Assembly: GCA_946482595.1 (NCBI GenBank)
Contig: CAMLSD010000012.1
Location: forward strand, 6,660-70,659
DNA: 64,000 nt
Source of the DNA: an uncultured Comamonadaceae bacterium
GTDB lineage: Bacteria; Pseudomonadota; Gammaproteobacteria; Burkholderiales; Burkholderiaceae
Direction of reading: 5' to 3'
Position 1 is the stretch's first letter; every line of letters starts with the position of its first letter. Made by a program: the position numbers and the translations under genes. Shown here piece by piece: positions 51,818 to 60,878 of this stretch. The notes under the pieces were generated by a model that saw only the letters and a program-made list of their open reading frames with translations, made no database searches and was not told where the DNA came from.

Positions 51818-53149
51818 ATGACCCGAACCCTTTTCGAGCGGCCGCGCCGCGCCCTGCGCCACACCCTGTTGATGTTGCTGTGCGCCACGCTCGGCCTCGG
51901 CGCCGCGGCCCAGTCGGCCGCGCCACGCGGGGGTGACTACATCGTGGCCGTCGTCAACCAGGAGCTGGTGACCAACAGCGAGGTCCAGCAGCGCGTGGCC
52001 AGCCTGGTCCAGGAGGCGCAGCGCAGCGGCGCCCGGCTGCCGCCGGCCGAAGCACTGCGCAACCAGGTCCTCAACGCACTGATCGACGACCGGGCCCAGC
52101 TGTCCCATGCCCGCGACGTCGGCATGCGGGTGGACGAGGCCGAGGTCGACCGGGCCGTCAACAACGTGGCGGCCCAGAACCAGCTCACCCAGGCCCAGCT
52201 GCGTGAGCGCCTGGCCGCCCAGGGCATCGACTACCTGCGGTTTCGCAACAACCTGCGCGACCAGATCATGCTGCAGCGGCTGCGCGAGCGTGAGGTGCAG
52301 TCCCGCATCCGCATCACCGAGGCCGAGATCGAGCAGTTCCTGACGGCGCAGCGGGGCCAGTCGGCCGGCAACGTGCAATACAACATCGCGCAGATCCTGG
52401 TGGCCGTGCCCGAAGGCGCCAGCGCGGAACAGCAGGCTGAGCGCCGCGCCCGCGCCAATCAGGTGCTGGCGCAGGCGCGCTCGGGCACCCCGTTCGAGCA
52501 ACTGGCCCGCGAATACTCGGACGGCGCCAACAAGGACCAGGGCGGCGCCATCGGTCTGCGCAGCGCCGACCGCCTGCCCGACCTGTTCGTCGAGGCGGTG
52601 CGCGAGCTGTCGCCCGGCGACCTGGCCACCGCGGTAGTGCGCTCAGGCGCCGGCTTTCACATCCTGAAGCTGCTGTCGCGTGACGACCCGACCGGCCTCA
52701 GCGTGACCCAGACCCGCGCCAGCCACATCCTGCTGCGGCTGTCGCCCCAGCTGACCCAGGAGACCGCGCTGCGGCGCCTGGCCGACTACCGCCGCCGCAT
52801 CGAGTCCGGCCAGGCCAGTTTTGCGCAGCTGGCGCGACAGCACTCCGAGGACGGCAGTGCCTCGCAGGGCGGCGACCTCGGCTGGGCCAGCCCGGGCCAG
52901 TTCGTGCCCGAATTCGAGGAGGTCATGACCAAGCTGGCGGTGGGCCAGGTGTCCGAGCCCTTCATGTCGCGTTTCGGGGCGCACCTGATGCAGGTCAACG
53001 AGCGCCGCGAGACACGCCTGGACGCCCGCCAGCAGCGCGAGCTGGCCACCAATGCCCTGCGCGAGCAGAAGTTCGAGGCGGCCTATGAGGACTGGGCCCG
53101 CGAGATCCGCGAACGGGCCTATGTCGAGCTGCGCGAGCCTCCGCAGTGA
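51818..53149 (+). CDS. surA: Periplasmic chaperone/peptidyl-prolyl isomerase SurA
   Basis: 443 residues: signal peptide ('[16 protein letters not shown]'), SurA N-terminal domain ('[17 protein letters not shown]'), and two parvulin domains ('[14 protein letters not shown]' to '[16 protein letters not shown]', and '[14 protein letters not shown]' to '[16 protein letters not shown]'), then the closing helix. SurA escorts outer-membrane proteins, LptD among them, to the BAM complex. The ATG at 51818 gives the signal peptide. 35 bases after lptD and 7 before rsmA. Confidence 0.95.
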   Translation: MTRTLFERPRRALRHTLLMLLCATLGLGAAAQSAAPRGGDYIVAVVNQELVTNSEVQQRVASLVQEAQRSGARLPPAEALRNQVLNALIDDRAQLSHARDVGMRVDEAEVDRAVNNVAAQNQLTQAQLRERLAAQGIDYLRFRNNLRDQIMLQRLREREVQSRIRITEAEIEQFLTAQRGQSAGNVQYNIAQILVAVPEGASAEQQAERRARANQVLAQARSGTPFEQLAREYSDGANKDQGGAIGLRSADRLPDLFVEAVRELSPGDLATAVVRSGAGFHILKLLSRDDPTGLSVTQTRASHILLRLSPQLTQETALRRLADYRRRIESGQASFAQLARQHSEDGSASQGGDLGWASPGQFVPEFEEVMTKLAVGQVSEPFMSRFGAHLMQVNERRETRLDARQQRELATNALREQKFEAAYEDWAREIRERAYVELREPPQ

Positions 53150-53156
53150 GCGCCTC

Positions 53157-53939
53157 GTGAAACACATACCCCGCAAGCGCTTCGGCCAGCACTTCCTGAC
53201 CGACACCACGGTCCTGGACGACATCGTCCGGGCGATCGCGCCGCGCCCCGACGAACGCCTGGTCGAGATCGGCCCCGGGATGGGCGCCTTGACCGACCCG
53301 CTGGTGCAGCGCTGCGAGCACCTGACGGTGATCGAGCTCGACCGCGACCTCGCCGCCCGGTTGCGCAAGCGCCCCGAACTCACCGTGGTCGAGGCCGACG
53401 TGCTGAGTGTGGACTTCACCGCACTGCGCGGCAGTGACCCGCGCAAGCTGCGGATCGTGGGCAACCTGCCCTACAACATCTCGTCACCGATCGCGTTTCA
53501 CCTGCTCGAGCATGTCGACGTGGTGGAAGACCAGCACTTCATGCTTCAGAAGGAAGTGGTGGACCGCATGGCCGCCGCACCGGGGCAGAAGGACTACGGC
53601 CGCTTGAGCGTGATGCTGCAGTGGCGTTACGACATCGAGTCGCTGTTCGACGTGCCGCCGGAGGCCTTCGACCCGCCACCGCGTGTGGACTCGGCCGTGG
53701 TGCGCATGGTGCCGCTGCCCGATGCCGCCCTGCTGGACACCGCCTTGTTGTCGGAACTGGTCGCCACGGCGTTTTCTCAGCGGCGCAAGCTGCTGCGCCA
53801 CACGCTCGGGCGCTGGCTGGAGCAACGTGGCCACACCGGCCACTTCGACGTGCAGCGCCGCGCCGAGGAAGTGCCGGTGTCGGAATACGTGGCGTTGGCC
53901 CTGGCCGTGGCATCCACGCCACCCCGACCGGCCGCGTGA
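53157..53939 (+). CDS. rsmA: 16S rRNA (adenine1518/1519-N6)-dimethyltransferase
   Basis: 260 residues of the KsgA/RsmA family. Signatures are '[11 protein letters not shown]', the SAM motif '[12 protein letters not shown]', 'VIELDRDLA', and the catalytic '[11 protein letters not shown]'. It dimethylates two adenines near the 3' end of 16S rRNA. The start is GTG at 53157, immediately before '[10 protein letters not shown]'; ATG codons upstream are inside surA in another frame. Third gene of lptD-surA-rsmA. Confidence 0.95.
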   Translation: MKHIPRKRFGQHFLTDTTVLDDIVRAIAPRPDERLVEIGPGMGALTDPLVQRCEHLTVIELDRDLAARLRKRPELTVVEADVLSVDFTALRGSDPRKLRIVGNLPYNISSPIAFHLLEHVDVVEDQHFMLQKEVVDRMAAAPGQKDYGRLSVMLQWRYDIESLFDVPPEAFDPPPRVDSAVVRMVPLPDAALLDTALLSELVATAFSQRRKLLRHTLGRWLEQRGHTGHFDVQRRAEEVPVSEYVALALAVASTPPRPAA

Positions 53940-53996
53940 CGCTCACATCGCTTGCTGCGGGGAAGATCGCTTCAACGCCCGGCCCCCGACGGCTGC

Positions 53997-54017
53997 GGGT
54001 GCGGGTGCGGGTGCGGG
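53997..54017 (+). repeat. Hexamer tandem repeat with G-quadruplex pattern
   Basis: Four copies of GCGGGT end to end (53995-54018) give four GGG tracts separated by TGC loops, a three-tetrad G-quadruplex motif on the plus strand. It lies 57 bases past the rsmA stop, in the intergenic stretch before the convergent small gene. Confidence 0.6.
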
Positions 54018-54127
54018 TGATTGCGCACCCATGTGAAACAGGGCGAACTGACGGGGTCGCCCTGTGTGCTGTTCGCGCTTCGGCGCGATCTGCAGCGCTG
54101 CGGTTCGCGCAGGCGGCAGGCCGCGCG

Positions 54128-54250
54128 TCAGGCGGCCGCCAGCCAGGCGGACGTATCGAAAGCGCTGCTCATCATCGGCATGTTCATGCCAAACGAGCTG
54201 TTGGCACTGCCGCTCTTGCTCGGCTTGACTGCCACTTCGCTCTGGGCCAT
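54128..54250 (-). CDS. Possible 40-residue protein downstream of barstar
   Basis: Forty codons from ATG to TGA, Ser/Met/Ala-rich ('SFGMNMPMMSSAFDTSAWLA'). 34 of 40 third positions are G or C, as expected for genes here, and GGGAG is 12 bases before the start. It lies 41 bases after the barstar stop on the same strand, with a strong hairpin (54258-54292) in between. No family is recognised. It could instead be part of a longer frame starting at 54313 or a chance frame. Confidence 0.4.
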   Translation of the reverse strand: MAQSEVAVKPSKSGSANSSFGMNMPMMSSAFDTSAWLAAA

Positions 54251-54257
54251 CTCGTTG

Positions 54258-54292
54258 GCCCGCTCCCATGACCCGATTTCCTGGGAGCGGGC
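54258..54292 (-). promoter_or_regulatory. 11-bp stem-loop at the barstar 3' end
   Basis: GCCCGCTCCCA (54258-54268) and TGGGAGCGGGC (54282-54292) pair perfectly around 13 bases. The last base pair touches the barstar stop codon. No T-run follows on the minus strand, so it may protect the mRNA end, terminate weakly, or separate barstar from the small frame downstream. Confidence 0.5.
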
Positions 54293-54687
54293 TACAGAAA
54301 AGAATAGAAACATCGGAAGGGCACTTTGCGGTCCCCCCAGAAGTCTGCCGCATCGCGGAAGACGTCGAGCAATTGCTCGCGCGCCTCCCGATCGAAACGC
54401 GGGTTGTCGGGAATCTGCTCGAGCACCACGATGAAACCGGGCTGCGGACCGGACTTGTGCACCAGGTCGGTCATGCAGTCATAGAGCGCATCGAAGTTCT
54501 TGCCGAAATGCGCGGGAAACAGGAAAGCCTGCGCGATCCCGTCCAGGACGTCCTGCTTGGACTGGGCCTGGCTCAGGTTGGCGTACAGGAAATGCTGACC
54601 GGTATCCTGGGCGGCCTGCATCAGGTCTTCCACGCGGAAGGCGCGGATCGACTGCACGATGTTCGGACGGACGGTCTGCAAGAGCAT
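54292..54687 (-). CDS. Barstar family ribonuclease inhibitor
   Basis: 131 residues with the barstar core: 'DVLDGIAQAFLFPAHFGKNFDALYDCMTDL' (in overlapping parts), the loop that plugs the barnase active site, and 'GFIVVLEQI'. It should bind and neutralise the RNase encoded 32 bases upstream. An alternative GTG start at 54693 has a GGGGG ribosome site very close by; ATG at 54687 has it at a better distance. GC content is somewhat lower than neighbours. Confidence 0.87.
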   Translation of the reverse strand: MLLQTVRPNIVQSIRAFRVEDLMQAAQDTGQHFLYANLSQAQSKQDVLDGIAQAFLFPAHFGKNFDALYDCMTDLVHKSGPQPGFIVVLEQIPDNPRFDREAREQLLDVFRDAADFWGDRKVPFRCFYSFL

Positions 54688-54719
54688 GGTCACGATCCCC
54701 CTATTTCATCAGAAGCGAT

Positions 54720-55148
54720 TCATTCGACGATCCGGCGAAAACTGGCGTAGTGGTCGTCGGTGTAATAGCAGGCTTCAGGGGCAGTGGGAGGTTTGCCGCC
54801 ACACACGATGCGCCGGGCGCCGCGGTGGCGTACACCGGGCGTCTTGACCGTGTACTCGCGATAGTGGCCTCGCGCCCGGATCGGCAGCAACCGCTCGCGG
54901 TTGAAGAACACCGTTCCGTCTTTCTCGTAGGGGAAGGGGCCTCCCTCACGGATCAGTCGGTGGGTGTGCTGGGCCTGCCGAGGCAATGCACTGAGTGCGA
55001 CCAGCCGCTTGTCGGCTTCGGTGACGCCGGGCGGCGATTCCTTCGCCAGCGCCGGCCCGCCCGCCAAGGCGACCGCCAGCACAGCGACGGTAGTAACTCC
55101 TAACTTACGGAGCGACTGCCACCGGAGTGACGAAGCAGCGGTTGCCAC
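54720..55148 (-). CDS. Secreted barnase-type ribonuclease (N1/T1 family)
   Basis: 142 residues: signal peptide ('GVTTVAVLAVALAGGPALA'), then a guanyl-specific RNase domain with 'GTVFFNRERLLP', the catalytic base E98 ('YREYTV'), R113 ('ARRIV') and acid H133 ('DDHYASFRRI'). C116 and C127 could form a disulphide. The start is GTG at 55148; no ATG gives the signal peptide. Order is RNase then barstar. A -10/-35 pair is seen at 55176-55204. An exported RNase with a cytosolic inhibitor suggests interbacterial competition, nutrient RNA use, or protection against misrouted enzyme. Confidence 0.86.
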   Translation of the reverse strand: MATAASSLRWQSLRKLGVTTVAVLAVALAGGPALAKESPPGVTEADKRLVALSALPRQAQHTHRLIREGGPFPYEKDGTVFFNRERLLPIRARGHYREYTVKTPGVRHRGARRIVCGGKPPTAPEACYYTDDHYASFRRIVE

Positions 55149-55175
55149 GGGTTTTCCCTGAATCCTGAAGCCCGC

Positions 55176-55204
55176 ATGGTACCGAATTGGGGCAAAAACC
55201 ACAA
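55176..55204 (-). promoter_or_regulatory. Candidate sigma-70 promoter of the RNase-barstar operon
   Basis: On the minus strand TTGTGG (55204-55199), 17 bases, TACCAT (55181-55176). Predicted start near 55169, about 20 bases before the GTG. Hexamers match consensus only moderately. Confidence 0.4.
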
Positions 55205-55368
55205 GGCTGTGCCTCAAATTTCAGCACCATCCAGGGGGATTCAGCGAGTCATCAGTGAGCGGTCACTCTCTTCTAGATCATTATCCCGTCGCGATTCTCG
55301 GCGGATGTTGCGCTAGAGAAATGCCTCTTGAAACGACCCTTGCACAAGCTGAACAGCTGCACCGCCCG

Positions 55369-55408
55369 TTTTCGGGGCTTTTCGAGCCATTTCGACGGTT
55401 TTCGGGGC
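55369..55408. repeat. Four 10-bp repeats with TTTCG in phase with the DNA helix
   Basis: Four consecutive decamers, consensus WTTTCGRNSS; the first and last are identical (TTTTCGGGGC). T-tracts recurring every 10 bases are typical of intrinsically bent DNA. They lie between the maeB 3' hairpin and the RNase promoter. Confidence 0.6.
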
Positions 55409-55427
55409 GTCGTGGCACGCCCACGGG

Positions 55428-55457
55428 GGCCGGGCTGCCCTGCAGGGCAGCCCGGCC
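55428..55457 (-). terminator. 13-bp perfect hairpin after maeB
   Basis: GGCCGGGCTGCCC (55428-55440) and GGGCAGCCCGGCC (55445-55457) around TGCA, starting 7 bases past the maeB stop. Very stable, but without a T-run, so possibly a Rho-assisted or RNA-stabilising end. Confidence 0.6.
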
Positions 55458-55464
55458 GGCGGCG

Positions 55465-57759
55465 TCAGCGGGCCGCGTTGGCGTCGGCGACCGTCAAGGC
55501 CGTCATGTTGACGATGCGGCGCACCGTGGCCGACGGCGTCAGGATGTGCAGCGGCTTGGCCGCCCCCAGCAGCACCGGGCCGATCGCGATGCCGCCGCCG
55601 GCCGCCGTCTTCAGCAGGTTGTAGCTGATGTTGGCGGCATCGATGTTGGGCAGCACCAGCAGGTTGGCTTCACCGCTGAGCGTGCTGTTGGGCATCAGCT
55701 CGCGGCGATAGGGGCCGTCCAGCGCGGCGTCGCCATGCATCTCGCCGTCGACTTCCAGCCAGGGGGCGCGGTCGCGGATCAGCTCCAGCGCACAGCGCAT
55801 CTTCACGGCCGAGGGCTGGTTGCTCGAGCCGAAGTTCGAGTGCGACAGCAGTGCCGCCTTGGGCTGCAGGCCGAAACGCATCATCTCCTCGGCCGCCAGC
55901 ACGGTGATCTCGGCGAGCTGCTCGGCGGTGGGGTCGTAGTTCACGTGCGTGTCGACGAGGTAGACCTGCCGGCCCGGCAGGATCAGCCCGTTCATGCAGG
56001 CATAGGTGTTCACGCCGGCGCGCCGGCCAATCACCTGGTCGATGTACTGCAGGTGCATCGACGTGGAGCCCCAGGTGCCGCACAGCATGCCGTCGACCTC
56101 GCCCTTGTGCAGCAGCATCGCACCGATCAGCGTCAGGCGGCGGCGCATCTCGATCTTGGCGAGCTGCTGCGTGACGCCCTTGCGTTCGGTCATGCGGTGG
56201 TAGGTTTGCCAGTAGTCGCGATAGCGGTGGTCGAACTCGGTGTTGACGACGTCGTAGTCGCGCCCTTCCACCAGGCGCAGCCCGAACCGCTCGACCCGCT
56301 GGGCGATCACCTCAGGGCGGCCGATCAGCGTGGGGCGGGCCAGGCCTTCGTCGATCACGACCTGCACCGCGCGCAGCACGCGCTCTTCCTCACCCTCGCA
56401 GTAGACCACCCGCTTGTTCGCCGCACGCTTGGCCACGGTGAAGATCGGCTTCATCGTCGTGCCGGAGGCGTAGACGAAGGTCTGCAGCTTCTCGCGGTAG
56501 GCGTCGAGGTCGGCGATCGGCCGGCTCGCCACGCCCGACTCGGCGGCGGCCTTGGCCACGGCCGGGGCGATGCGCATCATCAGGCGCGGATCGAAGGGCT
56601 TGGGAATGAGGTACTCGGGCCCGAAGCTCAGCGAGGCGCCGGCATAGGCGGCCGCCACGACCTCGCTCTGCTCGGCCTGGGCCAGCTCGGCGATGGCATG
56701 CACCGCGGCGATCTCCATCTCGACCGTGATGGTCGTGGCGCCCGAATCAAGGGCGCCGCGGAAGATGTACGGGAAGCACAGGACGTTGTTGACCTGATTG
56801 GGATAGTCGGTGCGCCCGGTGGCCATGATCGCGTCCTGACGGACCTCGCGCACCTCCTCGGGCATGATCTCGGGCGTGGGGTTGGCCAGCGCGAGGATCA
56901 GCGGGTTGGGCGCCATGCGCGCCACCATGTCCTTCTTGAGCACACCACCGGCCGACAGGCCCAGGAAGATGTCCGCGCCGTCGATCGCCTGCGCCAGCGT
57001 GCGCTGGTCGGTCTTCTGGGCGAACTGGGCCTTGTCCTCGTCCATCAGTTCGGTGCGGCCCTCGTAGACGACACCGGCCAGGTCGGTCACCCAGATGTTC
57101 TCGCGCGGCAGGCCCAGCTTGACCAGCAGGCCCAGGCAGGCCAGCGCGGCCGCCCCGGCGCCCGACGCCACCAGCTTGACCTGCTTGATGTCCTTGCCCA
57201 CGACCTTCAGGCCGTTGAGCACCGCGGCACCGACCACGATGGCCGTGCCGTGCTGGTCGTCGTGGAAGACCGGGATCTTCATGCGCTCGCGCAGCTTGCG
57301 CTCGACGTAGAAGCAGTCGGGGGCCTTGATGTCTTCGAGGTTGATGCCGCCGAAGGTGGGTTCGAGCGCGGCGATGCAGTCGACCAGCTTGTCGAGGTTC
57401 TTTTCGTTGACCTCGATGTCGAACACGTCGATGCCGGCGAACTTCTTGAACAGCACGCCCTTGCCTTCCATCACCGGCTTGGCCGCCAGCGGGCCGATGT
57501 CGCCCAGGCCAAGCACGGCCGTGCCGTTGGTGATCACCGCAACGAGGTTGCCGCGCGAGGTGTAGCGAAAGGCATTGGCCGGGTCGGCGACGATCTCCTC
57601 GCAGGCCGCCGCGACACCCGGCGAATAGGCCAGCGCCAGGTCACGCTGGTTGACGAGCTGCTTGGTCGCGGCGATCGCCACCTTGCCGGGGGTAGGAAAC
57701 TCGTGGTACTCCAGGGCGGCCTTGCGCAGTTCTGCGCGTTTTTCTTCAGCGGTGGGCAT
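55465..57759 (-). CDS. maeB: NADP-dependent malic enzyme with phosphotransacetylase-like domain
   Basis: 764 residues, as for MaeB of Escherichia coli. Residues about 1-430 form the malic enzyme part ('[13 protein letters not shown]', '[17 protein letters not shown]', NADP-binding '[17 protein letters not shown]'); the C-terminal half resembles phosphate acetyltransferase ('[16 protein letters not shown]', '[16 protein letters not shown]') but is regulatory. It oxidatively decarboxylates malate to pyruvate, giving NADPH. AAGGA precedes the ATG. Divergent from a DctS/DctR-like two-component pair, which fits dicarboxylate control. Confidence 0.95.
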   Translation of the reverse strand: MPTAEEKRAELRKAALEYHEFPTPGKVAIAATKQLVNQRDLALAYSPGVAAACEEIVADPANAFRYTSRGNLVAVITNGTAVLGLGDIGPLAAKPVMEGKGVLFKKFAGIDVFDIEVNEKNLDKLVDCIAALEPTFGGINLEDIKAPDCFYVERKLRERMKIPVFHDDQHGTAIVVGAAVLNGLKVVGKDIKQVKLVASGAGAAALACLGLLVKLGLPRENIWVTDLAGVVYEGRTELMDEDKAQFAQKTDQRTLAQAIDGADIFLGLSAGGVLKKDMVARMAPNPLILALANPTPEIMPEEVREVRQDAIMATGRTDYPNQVNNVLCFPYIFRGALDSGATTITVEMEIAAVHAIAELAQAEQSEVVAAAYAGASLSFGPEYLIPKPFDPRLMMRIAPAVAKAAAESGVASRPIADLDAYREKLQTFVYASGTTMKPIFTVAKRAANKRVVYCEGEEERVLRAVQVVIDEGLARPTLIGRPEVIAQRVERFGLRLVEGRDYDVVNTEFDHRYRDYWQTYHRMTERKGVTQQLAKIEMRRRLTLIGAMLLHKGEVDGMLCGTWGSTSMHLQYIDQVIGRRAGVNTYACMNGLILPGRQVYLVDTHVNYDPTAEQLAEITVLAAEEMMRFGLQPKAALLSHSNFGSSNQPSAVKMRCALELIRDRAPWLEVDGEMHGDAALDGPYRRELMPNSTLSGEANLLVLPNIDAANISYNLLKTAAGGGIAIGPVLLGAAKPLHILTPSATVRRIVNMTALTVADANAAR

Positions 57760-58072
57760 CGCAATCCTTCATGGTGTCAGCGGTGTGCGCCCGGCCATCC
57801 GATGCGCCTTGACAGCTGTCTGAAAGGCTGGCGCCGGGGCGGGGTGAGCGATTGTAGGAGCCTGCAGCGGGCCTGCGCGAGGCCCGGATCCGCGCGAGAC
57901 ATGAGCTCATGCGCGCGCTGCATGAGCCTGGGCGGATCAGGCTCGCAGTGTGGCAAACCAGGGCGCTTCCGGTCATGCGCAAAAGTGCGTATGAGCTTTG
58001 CTCGCCAGTTCGCAATAGTCGAGGCTGGCCACGCGCGGGTTTCACCTTCACCCGCGGCAGGCCCACAATGCC
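57760..58072. other. Divergent promoter region between maeB and the sensor kinase, no gene
   Basis: 313 bases. A 12-bp palindrome CATGAGCTCATG (57900-57911), another CATGAGC at 57921-57927, and an inverted repeat ATGCGCA/TGCGTAT (57975-57992) are the only structures seen. No coding frame or known RNA was recognised. Confidence 0.65.
57900..57992. promoter_or_regulatory. Palindromic boxes in the maeB-kinase promoter region
   Basis: CATGAGCTCATG (57900-57911) is a perfect 12-bp palindrome, with a third CATGAGC half at 57921-57927. Further on ATGCGCA (57975-57981) and TGCGTAT (57986-57992) make an inverted repeat with one mismatch. They are candidate sites for the FixJ-type regulator encoded downstream; the binding motif of this regulator is not known to me. 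Confidence 0.35.
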
Positions 58073-60163
58073 ATGATGTCCACCGACCTGCCCGGCGCCA
58101 ACCGCCGCCCCCGCCCCCTGCGTCGGGCGCTGCTGTGGGGTGCGCTGGTCGCCCTGCTGGCGGTGGCCCAGACCGCGCTGGTACGGCTCACCCTCGACTA
58201 CGAATCCTCGCGCGCCCAGGACCGGGTCGAGCAGACCGCCGGTGCTGCCGCACAGGACATCAAGCAAAGCCTCGCGCGCGACCTGCAGAGCCTGCAGGCG
58301 CTGCTGTGGAACGAGCCGCCGCTGCCGCAGTGGCAGGCCGACGCAGCCGAACTGCTGCGTGCACGGCGCGAGTTGGTGCGCATCGAGCGGCGCGACCTGA
58401 ACTTCGACCTCGTGACTGCGGTCGACTCGCGGTATCGGGCCCCGGTGTTCACCCAGCTGTCGCGCGACGACATCGACATCGACGCCGAAGTGGCCTGTGC
58501 GACCGCCCGGCGCCTGTCCGGCCCGGCCTATTCGCGCAGCTACTTCGTGCCCTTGCCCGGCGGCCTTGGCGTCGAGGTGATCGACGTGTGCGTGCCGGTG
58601 CTCGAGAAGGGCCGCCTGGCCGGCTACATGGTGGCGTCGTACGCACTGCAGTCGGTGCTGCACGAGGCCGTCAGCGCCGACAACAGCCGCGGCCATGAGC
58701 TGGCGTTTGTCGAGGGCGACGGCACCCGACTGGCGCGTGCCGGCAGCATCGCCCGCGGCCAGGGCATCTTCGTGGCGCAACGCATCATCGACCTGCCCGG
58801 CACCACACTGCAGCTGCGACTGGACAGCGGATCGGGCGAGCCCGACCTGATCCCCAACCTCGCCACCGCCCTGGTGCTGGGCCTGTCGCTCGCGCTGGGT
58901 GTGGTGGTCGTGCTGCTGGTGCGTGACGTGCGCAAACGCTCGGCTGCCGAACGCGGCCTGGCCGAAGCGCTGGGCTTTCGCAAGGCCATGGAGGACTCGC
59001 TGGTCACCGGCCTGCGCGCGCGCGACATGGAAGGCCGCATCACCTACGTGAACCCGGCCTTCTGCGAGATGGTGGGATTCCCTGCAGCCGAACTGATCGG
59101 CAAGATGACGGCCGAGAACCCGCCGCCCTACTGGCCGCCCGAGATGGTCGACGAGTACACGCGGCGCCAGCAGGTGCGCCTGGCCGGCGGCGCACCACCC
59201 CGCGAAGGCTACGAGACCACCTTCATGCGGCGCGACGGCGAGCGCTTCCCGGTGATGATCTACGAGGCCCCGCTGGTCGATGGCCAGGGCCGGCAGGCCG
59301 GCTGGATGGGCGCGGTGCTTGATCTGAGCGCCCAGCGCCGTGTCGAGGAGCTGTCGCGCCAGCAGCACGAGAAGCTGCAGGCCACGGCCCGGCTGGCCAC
59401 CGTGGGCGAGATGGCCTCGCTGCTCAGCCATGAGCTGAACCAGCCGCTGGCAGCCATCTCCAGCTATGCCACCGGCTCGATCAACCTGATGCGCGAGGGC
59501 CCGCTGGATGAACCCACGCAGCGCATGATCCTGCAGGCCATCGAGCGCGTCGCCGAACAGGCCGAACGCGCCGGGCGGGTCATCAAGAGCGTGCATGACT
59601 TCGTGCGGCGGCGCGAGCACCTGCGCGAGTCGATCCGCTGCGACCATCTCATCGATGCGGTCATGCCGCTGGTGCGACTGCAGGCCCGCAAGGGCGGCGT
59701 GCGCATCGAGATCGACCTGCCGAGCCCGCCGCAGCCCATGCCGCGGGTGGTATGCGACCGCACGATGGTCGAGCAGGTGCTGCTCAACCTGACGCGCAAC
59801 GGCATCCAGGCGATGGACACCGTGCCGCTGGAGCGCCGTGTGCTCACCCTGAGGGTGCGCCAGACGCACGAGAAGTGGGTCAGTGTGTCGGTCATCGACC
59901 GTGGCCCGGGCATCCCGCCCGAGGTGGCCCAGCAGCTGTTCACCCCCTTCTTCACGACCAAGAGCGAAGGCATGGGCCTGGGCCTGAGCCTGTGCCGCAC
60001 GGTGATCGAGCAGCACGGCGGCGCGCTGGTGTTCGACACGCACCCGTCCAGCCCGGACGGCGGCACCGAGTTTCGGTTTACGCTTGCAGCCGAGTCGCCT
60101 GCCACCACGGCCCGCCGCGCGCAGCAGGCGGCCGCCGTGACACACGACAGCCCCAGTGAATGA
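58073..60163 (+). CDS. PAS-domain sensor histidine kinase (DctS/FixL-like)
   Basis: 696 residues: TM1 (about 19-38), a long periplasmic sensor (39-262), TM2 (about 263-284), a PAS domain (301-425, 'GRITYVNPAFCEMVGF'), HisKA with H453 in 'LLSHELNQPLAAI', and HATPase ('LNLTRNGIQAM', 'DRGPGIPPE', 'GMGLGLSLC'). Partner of the FixJ-type regulator downstream. Kinases of this layout next to malic enzyme or C4-dicarboxylate genes are typically DctS/MctS-like carboxylate sensors; that ligand is inferred from the neighbouring maeB. Confidence 0.87.
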   Translation: MMSTDLPGANRRPRPLRRALLWGALVALLAVAQTALVRLTLDYESSRAQDRVEQTAGAAAQDIKQSLARDLQSLQALLWNEPPLPQWQADAAELLRARRELVRIERRDLNFDLVTAVDSRYRAPVFTQLSRDDIDIDAEVACATARRLSGPAYSRSYFVPLPGGLGVEVIDVCVPVLEKGRLAGYMVASYALQSVLHEAVSADNSRGHELAFVEGDGTRLARAGSIARGQGIFVAQRIIDLPGTTLQLRLDSGSGEPDLIPNLATALVLGLSLALGVVVVLLVRDVRKRSAAERGLAEALGFRKAMEDSLVTGLRARDMEGRITYVNPAFCEMVGFPAAELIGKMTAENPPPYWPPEMVDEYTRRQQVRLAGGAPPREGYETTFMRRDGERFPVMIYEAPLVDGQGRQAGWMGAVLDLSAQRRVEELSRQQHEKLQATARLATVGEMASLLSHELNQPLAAISSYATGSINLMREGPLDEPTQRMILQAIERVAEQAERAGRVIKSVHDFVRRREHLRESIRCDHLIDAVMPLVRLQARKGGVRIEIDLPSPPQPMPRVVCDRTMVEQVLLNLTRNGIQAMDTVPLERRVLTLRVRQTHEKWVSVSVIDRGPGIPPEVAQQLFTPFFTTKSEGMGLGLSLCRTVIEQHGGALVFDTHPSSPDGGTEFRFTLAAESPATTARRAQQAAAVTHDSPSE

Positions 60164-60185
60164 GCCCGCCAGGAAGCGCAACGCC

Positions 60186-60839
60186 ATGACCTCCTCCTCC
60201 CACGCCATTCCCACGGTCTACCTCGTCGACGACGAGGACGTGCTGCGCGACGCGCTGGCCTGGCTGCTGCGCTCGCGGCGGCTGCTGTCCGAGGCCTATG
60301 CGTCGGCCGAGGCCTTCGAGGCGATGCTCGACGAGCGCAAGGCCCGCGGCACCTTGCAGCCACGCGATCCCTGCTGCCTGCTGCTGGACGTGCGCATGCC
60401 CGGCATGAGCGGGCTGGCGCTGTTCGACCGCCTGATCGAGCGTGGCCTGATCGACGTGATGCCGGTGATCTTCCTGACCGGCCATGCGGACGTCCCCACC
60501 GCCGTGGCGGCCGTCAAGCGCGGCGCCTTCGACTTTGTCGAGAAGCCGTTCTCGGACAATGCCCTGGTCGACCGGGTCGAGCAGGCCCTGGCCCGCAGCG
60601 GCGCGGTGATCGCCCAGCGCCAGGCGGCCCTGACGGTGCAGCGCCGGCTGGCCGACCTGACCGACCGCGAACGCGACGTGATGCGCCTGGTGATCGACGG
60701 CCGGCCGAACAAGCTGATCGCCGACGAGCTGGACATCAGCGTGCGCACCGTCGAGGTCCATCGGGCCCGGGTGTTCGAGAAGATGGACGTGAAGTCCGCC
60801 GTCGAACTGGCCAACCTGATGCGCACGCTCACGCCCTGA
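60186..60839 (+). CDS. FixJ/DctR-type response regulator
   Basis: 217 residues: receiver domain with D68 in 'LLLDVRMPGMSG', T in 'FLTGHAD', K in 'FVEKPF', and a LuxR-type helix-turn-helix ('LTDRERDVMRLVIDG', 'NKLIADELDISVRTVEVHRA'). The ATG at 60186 follows AGGAAG; a GTG at 60156 overlapping the kinase stop is an alternative. It probably activates transport or metabolism genes for the compound sensed by the kinase, with maeB a candidate target. Confidence 0.88.
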   Translation: MTSSSHAIPTVYLVDDEDVLRDALAWLLRSRRLLSEAYASAEAFEAMLDERKARGTLQPRDPCCLLLDVRMPGMSGLALFDRLIERGLIDVMPVIFLTGHADVPTAVAAVKRGAFDFVEKPFSDNALVDRVEQALARSGAVIAQRQAALTVQRRLADLTDRERDVMRLVIDGRPNKLIADELDISVRTVEVHRARVFEKMDVKSAVELANLMRTLTP

Positions 60840-60878
60840 GTCGCGCGGCCGGGCACAGCGCAGGCGACAATCCGGCGC

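Larger units (their letters stand above)
55149..55464. other. Intergenic region between the RNase and maeB genes, no gene
   Basis: 316 bases between two minus-strand genes. It holds the candidate RNase promoter (55176-55204), an AT-rich stretch around 55270-55285, four phased TTTCG decamers (55369-55408) and the palindromic hairpin after maeB (55428-55457). No plausible coding frame or known RNA was recognised. Confidence 0.7.

Noticed and set aside
55255..58698. An 1147-codon plus-strand open frame opposite maeB
   Set aside because: Antisense of maeB with His/Gly/Arg-rich low-complexity translation, typical of a shadow frame in this genome.
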